64,000 nt of DNA from Bradyrhizobium sp. cir1 (GTDB lineage Bacteria > Pseudomonadota > Alphaproteobacteria > Rhizobiales > Xanthobacteraceae). The position numbers were made by a program, and so were the translations under genes. How positions within the stretch are numbered: position 1 is the first letter of the stretch; each line of letters opens with the position of its first letter. A model generated the notes under the pieces. That model ran no database searches and was not told where the DNA came from. It saw nothing but the letters and a program-made list of their open reading frames with translations. Below are positions 58,180-64,000 of the stretch, piece after piece. The stretch spans positions 100,001-164,000 of the forward strand of contig NZ_JACIHE010000018.1 of the NCBI RefSeq assembly GCF_014198245.1. The letters run 5' to 3'.

Positions 58180-59343
58180 TTACTCCTGCGGCAGCTGCGG
58201 CGCATCCACTGGCAACAGATGTTCCTTCAGGATCAGAGCAACGATCAGGAGCGGCGACGACAGGAACGCGCCCATCGGGCCCCACATCCAGGTCCAGAAT
58301 GCCAGCGCAAGCAGGACCGCAAGTGCGTTCAGCGCCAGCCGCCGGCCGATGATGGTCGGGGTGATGAAGTGCCCTTCCAGGAAGGTGAGACCGCCGAAGG
58401 CGAGCGCCGCCATCAGGGCGCCGCCGATGGTCGGGAAGGCGATCAGCCCAACCACGACCAGCACGGCGAACATCGCGATCGGTCCGATGATCGGGATGAA
58501 GTTGAGCGTTGCCGCCAGCGCGCCGAGCCCGGCCGGATTGGGCATGCCGGTGAGCGCGCAGATGAGACCGGTGGCCACGCCGACCCCGACATTGATGACA
58601 GTGACGGTCAGGAGGTAGTTGCCGAGATGGACCTCGATCTCGTTGAGAATACGCAGCGTGCGCAGCCGCGCGTCGCGATCGCTGAAGGTCATGATCATGG
58701 CCCGCCGCAGGTCGCGCCAGCTTGCGATGAACAGAATGAGAGTGACGAAGAACAGCACAAATTCAGTAAAGGTCGGCGACAGGAATTCCAGTGTCGGCTG
58801 CACCCACTCGACCTTCGGCATCTGGATGGTAGGGAATTCCTCCGAGCCGCCGATCATGGCTTGCAACTCGCGCCATAGCGCCACTAGCCGGTCGAACACG
58901 TGCAGCTTGTCCTTCAGTTGCGCACCGAGCTCTGGCAGGCGCGTGCTCCACTCCATTACGGGCGAGGCGATCAGCGCAACCGCGAAGGCGACCACCGCCG
59001 TGCCCGCGATCACGATCAGGACGGCACCGAGCGCGCGGGGCACCTTGCATCGCTCGAGCAAGGTTGCAGCCGGAGACAGCATGGTGCCGGTGACAAAGGC
59101 CATGACCACGGGGAGGAAGAACGCCTTGGCGATATAGAGCACCGCGACCACTGCGATCAGCAGCAGGCCGGCGAGCGCGAAGGCGACGAACTCAGTGCGG
59201 CGGATGACGGGTGGTAGGTCGGCGTGGCTGCCGGGAAGCGGGTCACCTTCGCCATTGCCGGGAATCAGACGTTCACTGGGAAGGACGCGCACAACACCTC
59301 TCCCGCACGGAAGCTCCTCCGCGCGCCCCATTGATGACCTCAC
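58180..59343 (-). CDS. AI-2E family transporter (YdiK/PerM-type permease)
   Basis: A 387-residue protein with the AI-2E domain: AGLLLIAVVAVLYIAKAFFL and LPVVMAFVTGTMLSPAATLL at the N-terminus, NYLLTVTVINVGVGVATGLI in the middle and LEGHFITPTIIGRRLALNAL near the end, about 8 helices. Members export small molecules or act as Na+/H+ antiporters; the substrate is unknown. The true start could be further in; the first 35 residues are polar. Confidence 0.88.
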   Translation of the reverse strand: MRSSMGRAEELPCGRGVVRVLPSERLIPGNGEGDPLPGSHADLPPVIRRTEFVAFALAGLLLIAVVAVLYIAKAFFLPVVMAFVTGTMLSPAATLLERCKVPRALGAVLIVIAGTAVVAFAVALIASPVMEWSTRLPELGAQLKDKLHVFDRLVALWRELQAMIGGSEEFPTIQMPKVEWVQPTLEFLSPTFTEFVLFFVTLILFIASWRDLRRAMIMTFSDRDARLRTLRILNEIEVHLGNYLLTVTVINVGVGVATGLICALTGMPNPAGLGALAATLNFIPIIGPIAMFAVLVVVGLIAFPTIGGALMAALAFGGLTFLEGHFITPTIIGRRLALNALAVLLALAFWTWMWGPMGAFLSSPLLIVALILKEHLLPVDAPQLPQE

Positions 59344-59499
59344 AACGTCCGAGGCGGCATCCAGGTTCCATCGCGGCTTCGTGAAGTTGCGCTCGCTTGA
59401 CTGTGACGTCGCCGCCGCAGCGAGTGGCGGAACCTGAGTCGGCCCGGCGGCGTTTGGAAAGCGGCATCACCCTGATGCACACATCCAACGGGGCAGCAC

Positions 59500-60288
59500 A
59501 TGACAATGGTCTCTCCAGCCCGCCGCCGCGTCTCGCCGCGCGCCGTCACCGCTTTTGTTTTCACGACCGCTCTGCTCGCTGTGCCCTTCAGTTGCGCAAA
59601 TGCGCAGATGCTGGGTTACACACCGGTGCAGCCGCAGGCGTATCAACAAGATCCGGGCTATTTGCGCGGAGCATACGTGAGCGAGGCGCCGCAGGCGGCC
59701 GACGAAGATGCCCAATTGCCCGACCGGCTGCGCAAGCAGATCGTCGCTTTCGACCGCAGCGAGCCAGCCGGCACGATCGTGATCGATACCGGCAATACAT
59801 ACCTCTACTACGTGCTCGGCAATGGCCGGGCGATCCGCTACGGCGTTGGCGTCGGCCGCGAGGGTTTTACCTGGGCGGGCGTCCAGAGCATCAGCCGCAA
59901 GGCGGAATGGCCGGACTGGCACCCGCCCGCCGAGATGATCGCGCGCCAGCCCTACCTGCCGCGCTTCGTCGCCGGCGGCCCCGGCAATCCGCTCGGCGCG
60001 CGCGCGATGTATCTGGGATCGAGTGAGTATCGTATCCACGGCACCAACGATCCCAGCACCATCGGCAAGTTCGTCTCCTCCGGCTGCATCCGCCTGACCA
60101 ACGAGGACGTCACCGACCTGTTCAGCCGCGTCAATGTCGGTGCCAAGGTCGTCGTGCTGCCGAAGAACGCCCCGCTGATGGCGAAAGGCGGCGACAAGGG
60201 GGGTGATTCTTGGCGCAAGCGCCCCGCGGCGACGACGCTGCCGTCGGGCCGGCAGGCCCTGAACATCCCGACGTCGGCCGTGAACTAG
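59500..60288 (+). CDS. Secreted L,D-transpeptidase (YkuD domain)
   Basis: The 262-residue protein has a signal peptide (AVTAFVFTTALLAVPFSCANA) and a YkuD catalytic domain about residues 90-230: GTIVIDTGNTYLYYVLGNGR, HGTNDPSTIGKFVSSGCIRL with His180 and the nucleophile Cys196. It links 3-3 peptidoglycan cross-links or attaches proteins to peptide stems in the periplasm. It is followed by a DUF2865 gene 16 bases downstream. Confidence 0.93.
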   Translation: MTMVSPARRRVSPRAVTAFVFTTALLAVPFSCANAQMLGYTPVQPQAYQQDPGYLRGAYVSEAPQAADEDAQLPDRLRKQIVAFDRSEPAGTIVIDTGNTYLYYVLGNGRAIRYGVGVGREGFTWAGVQSISRKAEWPDWHPPAEMIARQPYLPRFVAGGPGNPLGARAMYLGSSEYRIHGTNDPSTIGKFVSSGCIRLTNEDVTDLFSRVNVGAKVVVLPKNAPLMAKGGDKGGDSWRKRPAATTLPSGRQALNIPTSAVN

Positions 60289-60304
60289 GAGTGAGTGAGG
60301 TCGT

Positions 60305-60955
60305 ATGACTGGACGTTCGATTGCCAAACTGGTTGGCGCTGCCGCAGCCCTGTTCGCCGTCGCCTCTGTCGGTCTTGCGCTGACGCCGCCGGCGCATGCG
60401 GAAGATTTTTTCTCGGCGCTGTTCGGCGCGTTCGGTGCGCGGCCTCCACAGATTCGGGTACCGTTCCCGAATGACGACATGCCGCGCTACGACGCGCCCC
60501 GGCTGCGGGCCGCCTATGGCGGCGGCGCGGCCTATTGCGTGCGCGGCTGCGACGGCCGGTATTTTCCGGCGCAGGGAGCGGACGCCGAAAGCAAGGCGCA
60601 ATCCTGCAAGAGCTTCTGCCCGGCGTCCGAAACCTCGCTGGTCTATGGCAGCAACATCGACGAGGCCGCGACCGAGAGCGGGAAATCATACTCCGAGCTG
60701 CCGAACGCGTTCCGCTACCGCAACGAGATCGTTGCGGGTTGCACCTGCAACGGCAAGGATCCGGTCGGGCTTGCCCAGGTCAAGGTCGAGGACGACCCCA
60801 CCTTGCGCAAGGGTGACATCGTCGCCGGTAGCGACGGTCTGGTGGTCGCGACCCGCAACGCCAACGACCGCCGCGGCGTCGCGATGAATTTTTCGCCGCT
60901 GCCGGAATCGGTGCGCGCCAAATTCCGCCAGGTGCCGGTGGTGGCGAAGGAGTAG
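60305..60955 (+). CDS. DUF2865 domain-containing secreted protein
   Basis: The 216-residue protein has a signal peptide (AALFAVASVGLALTPPAHA) and the cysteine-rich DUF2865 domain (AYCVRGCDGRYFPAQGADAE, KSFCPASETSLVYG, VAGCTCNGKDPVGLAQVKVE). The function is unknown. It is probably cotranscribed with the L,D-transpeptidase, which suggests a cell-envelope role. Confidence 0.9.
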   Translation: MTGRSIAKLVGAAAALFAVASVGLALTPPAHAEDFFSALFGAFGARPPQIRVPFPNDDMPRYDAPRLRAAYGGGAAYCVRGCDGRYFPAQGADAESKAQSCKSFCPASETSLVYGSNIDEAATESGKSYSELPNAFRYRNEIVAGCTCNGKDPVGLAQVKVEDDPTLRKGDIVAGSDGLVVATRNANDRRGVAMNFSPLPESVRAKFRQVPVVAKE

Positions 60956-60964
60956 CGTTTCCCG

Positions 60965-61084
60965 GTCGTCCTGGCGAAAGCCAGGACCCATTACCCCGAA
61001 TGCGGGATTGGTGGCACGCTGATAACCACCAGCCTGCCCATTGCAGAAGTCGGTGGTTATGGGTCCCGGCCTGCGCCGGACGAC
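60965..61084. repeat. GTCGTCCTGGCGAAAGCCAG palindromic repeat, copy 1
   Basis: GTCGTCCTGGCGAAAGCCAG and GGCCTGCGCCGGACGAC are imperfectly mirrored, with inner ACCACCAGCCTG. A second copy is at 63405-63526. The two copies bracket the methyl-accepting protein gene. Confidence 0.85.
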
Positions 61085-61125
61085 ACTGAAGGTGTGGCTA
61101 CAGCTTCCGCTCAAACCCGCAGCCC

Positions 61126-63219
61126 TTACGCCGCGCGGATCTTGCCCAGGAAGTCGCTGACCTGCTGGCCGAGCTGGCGGCTCTGCGTCTCCAGCGTCTC
61201 CGAGGCCTGCTTGACGTTCTCCGCGGCGCTGGCCGCGGTGTCGGCGTCGGCCTTCACGCCGGTAATGTTGTCCGAGACGTTCTTGGTGCCCTGCGCGGCA
61301 TATTGCGTGCTGCGGGTGATCTCCTGCGTCGCTGCGCCCTGTTCCTGCACGGCGGCGGCGATCGCGGTGGCGACCTCGTTGACCTCGCCGATGATGCCGC
61401 CGATCGCCTGGATCGCGTTGATGGCATCGCCCGCGACCTTCTGGATGTCGGCGATCTGCTCGGAGATCTCGTCGGTCGCCTTCGCGGTCTGGCTTGCCAG
61501 CGACTTCACCTCCGAGGCGACCACGGCAAAGCCGCGGCCGGCTTCGCCGGCGCGCGCCGCCTCGATCGTGGCATTGAGCGCGAGCAGGTTGGTCTGCGCC
61601 GCGATGGTGTTGATGAGGCCGACGACCTCGCCGATCCGCCCGGCGGACTGCGCCAGCCCCTGAACGGTGCTGTCGGTCTCGCGGGCCTGGTTGACGGCGC
61701 GGCTGGCAATGCCGGCGGCATGCGCGGCCTGCTGGCTGATGTCGTTGATGGAGGCCGACAGCTCCTCGGCGGCGGCGGCCACGCTGTCGACGCTCATGGA
61801 GGCGTCGTTGGACGCCTTGCCGGCGATCTCGACGCGCTCATTGGTCTGGCGCGAGACCGCGGAGAGATCGCCCGAGGTCTTGCGCATCTCGCCGGACGCC
61901 TCGCTCAATTCGCCCAGCGACTTGCGCACCACGCCCTCGAACTCGCCGACATAGGCCTCCATCGCGCGCTGGCGCGCGGCGGCGCCGGCGTTGCGCTCGC
62001 GCTCCTGTTCCTCGATCTTGAGCTTGTCGATCGCCTGCTGCTTGAACGTCTCCAGCGCGCCCGCAAGCGAGCCGATCTCGTCGTGACGGTCCAGATATCC
62101 GCTGTCGACCGTGAGATCGCCACCGGCCACCTTGAGCATGGCGTCGCGGATCCGGTGCAGCGGCGTGATCACGCGGCGGCTGACCGCCAGCATGGCGGCA
62201 CCGGTCAGGACGATCGCGGCGAGGAGCAGGGCGGTGTTGACGATCAGCAGTTGCACCGCGGCCGCACGCTGGGCGGCGGAGTGGTCCTTGGCCGCCTCGA
62301 GCGCGGCGTCGGCGAGCTTGATCGCGCTCGCCATGCGGCCCACCGAGTAGGGGCTCCACTGGTTCGCAGTCATCGACGGTTTTTCGCCCTTGGCGACCGC
62401 GGCAATGATGCCGTCGCGCGTGGCGGCGTATTGCGGGTCGAAATAAACCGCCTTGGCGTTCGCCATTGCCGCGGCGAGCGCCGGCGGTAGTTGCATGCCA
62501 ACCGTGGCGAGCTCGATCGCATTCCAGGCGGTATCGGTACCGCCGACGAATTTGGTATAGGCGAGTTGAAGCTCGGGCGTGATCTTGCCAGTGCCGAGCG
62601 CGTTGCCGACGATCAGCGAGGACTCGCCGGCACTCAGGCGCAAGAGCCAGGCCATCTGCTTGATCATCAGGAGTTGGTCGATGATCGCGTCCTGATGATT
62701 GACGCTCGCGCCGAGCATTGGCGCGAGCTTTTCGAGGATCGCCATCAGCCCATCTTCGGCGTCGGTATATTCCTTGGCGAGTGCTGCGCGGCGTGAAGCC
62801 TTGGGCTTGGCGACCTCGGTCCAGAATTCTGCCTGCTTCTCAAGCAGCAGCTTGTTCAGCCGACCGAGGTCGGTCACCATGGCCTCGCCCTGCGGCAAGT
62901 CGATGGAGGGAAGAATCTCGATGGCGCGCGCCAGCGCGGGCATCAGGATGTCGCGGATTCCGCGGATGTATTTTTCAATGTCCTGGTCCAACTGGACGTC
63001 GGAGTTGAGCTGACGGCTGCTGGTGGAGCGGTCGGCGCGGATGTTCGCCATCGCCTTGAACACTTCGGCCGAAGCGCCGGAAACCGCAACGATCCGGTTC
63101 GCCTGCTGCAGCTGGGTCCATGAGCTCCATGCGCTGATCGAGAATCCGACGACCACAACGAGCGCGGTCGAGAGAATCACCGCTTTCAGCAGTGCGGATA
63201 CGGTCAGGCGGTTGAGCAT
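61126..63219 (-). CDS. Methyl-accepting chemotaxis protein
   Basis: A 697-residue receptor. A first membrane helix (LLKAVILSTALVVVVGFSIS) and a long helical periplasmic sensor (about 35-325) are followed by a second helix (LIVNTALLLAAIVLTGAAML), a HAMP domain (RRVITPLHRIRDAMLKVAGG) and a signalling domain with the hairpin tip GRIGEVVGLINTIAAQTNLL and ALNATIEAARAGEAGRGFAV. The C-terminus ends LGQQVSDFLGKIRAA. The start at 63219 (MLNRLTVS) is chosen; the frame continues upstream to 63291. The ligand is unknown. Confidence 0.95.
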   Translation of the reverse strand: MLNRLTVSALLKAVILSTALVVVVGFSISAWSSWTQLQQANRIVAVSGASAEVFKAMANIRADRSTSSRQLNSDVQLDQDIEKYIRGIRDILMPALARAIEILPSIDLPQGEAMVTDLGRLNKLLLEKQAEFWTEVAKPKASRRAALAKEYTDAEDGLMAILEKLAPMLGASVNHQDAIIDQLLMIKQMAWLLRLSAGESSLIVGNALGTGKITPELQLAYTKFVGGTDTAWNAIELATVGMQLPPALAAAMANAKAVYFDPQYAATRDGIIAAVAKGEKPSMTANQWSPYSVGRMASAIKLADAALEAAKDHSAAQRAAAVQLLIVNTALLLAAIVLTGAAMLAVSRRVITPLHRIRDAMLKVAGGDLTVDSGYLDRHDEIGSLAGALETFKQQAIDKLKIEEQERERNAGAAARQRAMEAYVGEFEGVVRKSLGELSEASGEMRKTSGDLSAVSRQTNERVEIAGKASNDASMSVDSVAAAAEELSASINDISQQAAHAAGIASRAVNQARETDSTVQGLAQSAGRIGEVVGLINTIAAQTNLLALNATIEAARAGEAGRGFAVVASEVKSLASQTAKATDEISEQIADIQKVAGDAINAIQAIGGIIGEVNEVATAIAAAVQEQGAATQEITRSTQYAAQGTKNVSDNITGVKADADTAASAAENVKQASETLETQSRQLGQQVSDFLGKIRAA

Positions 63220-63404
63220 CGGACACCCCGGTACGCATTTCGAAGTTCGTGGCCCCGAACGGCAGCCCCCCAACGAACTTCGAAAGACCAAAGGGTTGCA
63301 CGTGATTGCAACGCCGGCCTATGGCCGGCGCTTGGAGCGCATTTGGCCCGAAAAGGGTAAAAACTTAGACAGTGCCTCTGCCGTAAAATTACGGGCGCCC
63401 CCAT

Positions 63405-63526
63405 CGTCGTCCTGGCGAAAGCCAGGACCCATTACCCCGAATGTCAGCGTGGCGGCACACGCCAACCACCAGCATGCCTGTTACGACGGCCGGTGGCTAT
63501 GGGTCCTGGCTTTCGCCAGGACGACG
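63405..63526. repeat. GTCGTCCTGGCGAAAGCCAG palindromic repeat, copy 2
   Basis: Both arms are well conserved here: CGTCGTCCTGGCGAAAGCCA and TGGCTTTCGCCAGGACGACG. The copy lies between the intact chemotaxis receptor gene and the receptor remnant. Confidence 0.85.
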
Positions 63527-63555
63527 AAGGCGGTGTGTGCGTGTAAAGCCTAGCC

Positions 63556-63745
63556 CTAAGCCGCGCGGATCTTGCCGAGGAAGTCGCTGACCTCGTGGCC
63601 GAGCTGGCGGCTCTGGCTCTCCAGCATCTCGGATGCGTGCTTCACATCGTCCTCTCCTCGGCCGCTGCGGCGACGCTGTCGACGCTCATCGAGGCGTCGT
63701 TGGAGGCCTTGCCGACGACCTGGACGCGGTCGTTGGTGGCCAGAC
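63556..63745 (-). pseudogene. Collapsed remnant of a second chemotaxis receptor gene
   Basis: Two pieces of a receptor signalling domain lie side by side in different frames. The upstream piece reads NDRVQVVGKASNDASMSV DSVAAAAEE, matching residues of the neighbouring receptor before its signalling tip. The downstream piece reads VKHASEMLESQSRQLGHEV SDFLGKIRAA, matching its last residues. About 550 bases found between these points in the intact gene are missing. It is a deletion remnant of a paralogous copy and not functional as a receptor. Confidence 0.85.
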
Positions 63746-63906
63746 GGTTTCTGCATGTGAGAGGAAAAGGGTAAAGTTTTGGGCAGTCGGCCTGCCGGTA
63801 GAAATACGCATTTACCAGAATTTGCAATGGGTTGCGGTAATGGAACCGGCGCGCGAGACGGGCGTTGGGACACCGTTAGCAATTTGCCAGAAGGGGGGTC
63901 CCTGCA

Positions 63907-64000
63907 ATGCTGATCGGCGTCCTCGTCACCTTTCTCGTCGTCATCCTCGTGCTCTATCTCATCAACATGCTACCGATGGACGGCCGTGCCAAGCAGATCG
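63907..64000 (+). CDS. Small membrane protein, Thivi_2564-like (partial)
   Basis: The start ATG 63907 follows GAAGGGGGG. The visible 31 residues are one membrane helix (LIGVLVTFLVVILVLYLINM) followed by LPMDGRAKQI, which matches small Thivi_2564-family membrane proteins (pattern of a hydrophobic helix then LPMD). The window ends before the stop codon. The function is unknown. Confidence 0.7.
   Translation, partial: MLIGVLVTFLVVILVLYLINMLPMDGRAKQI

Overview
The window is high-GC chromosomal DNA from an alphaproteobacterium, most likely Bradyrhizobium or a close relative in the Nitrobacteraceae. The evidence is inference from gene content and order: a CycM-type membrane cytochrome c divergent from kdsB-pheA, a Cpa/Tad pilus locus, a combined urt-ure urea locus, OpgC, DUF2865, and several families of palindromic intergenic repeats of the kind common in that group. 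It looks like core or stable accessory chromosome. I saw no phage, IS element, CRISPR array, tRNA or rRNA.

Layout. 1-4.9 kb: the tail of an SDR oxidoreductase, a DUF559 endonuclease gene set among palindromic repeats, glycerol kinase, a GNAT acetyltransferase, a frameshifted DUF6636 gene and a glutathione S-transferase. 4.9-9.7 kb: metF-metH, the folate/B12 branch of methionine synthesis, on the minus strand. 10-13.6 kb: a luciferase-like oxidoreductase, kdsB-pheA (minus) and cycM (plus). 13.8-23.9 kb: a YejABEF-type peptide importer with two tandem substrate-binding proteins, followed by convergent genes for an NlpC/P60 endopeptidase and an M17 aminopeptidase; together they suggest uptake and breakdown of murein-type peptides. 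24-26 kb: a 67-residue membrane protein and a metallophosphoesterase with an unrecognised C-terminal helical region.

26-36 kb is a Tad (Flp) pilus locus: TadD on the plus strand, then a minus-strand run Flp pilin, small membrane protein, CpaA, CpaB, CpaC, CpaD, CpaE, CpaF, TadB, TadC. An orphan secretin N-domain protein lies just beyond it, after a sterol-desaturase-like protein. 37.9-40.3 kb carries cspA, a C-terminally extended IF-1 and a DEAD-box RNA helicase, all on the minus strand, resembling a cold/translation cluster.

40.7-52.8 kb is the main nitrogen module. A well-formed sigma-54 (-24/-12) promoter precedes urtABCDE (urea ABC importer), followed by ureD-A-B-(HD hydrolase)-C-(ABM monooxygenase)-E-F-G. 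Urea is imported and hydrolysed by nickel urease; UreE has a very histidine-rich nickel-binding tail. The sigma-54 site points to control by nitrogen status, which is inference.

53-64 kb is mainly envelope and signalling: a CHASE-HWE kinase with a degenerate ATP-binding domain, a TetR regulator, OpgC, a small membrane protein and a DUF883 protein, an AI-2E family permease, a secreted L,D-transpeptidase, a DUF2865 protein, a chemotaxis receptor followed by a collapsed remnant of a second receptor gene, and the start of a small membrane protein cut by the window end.
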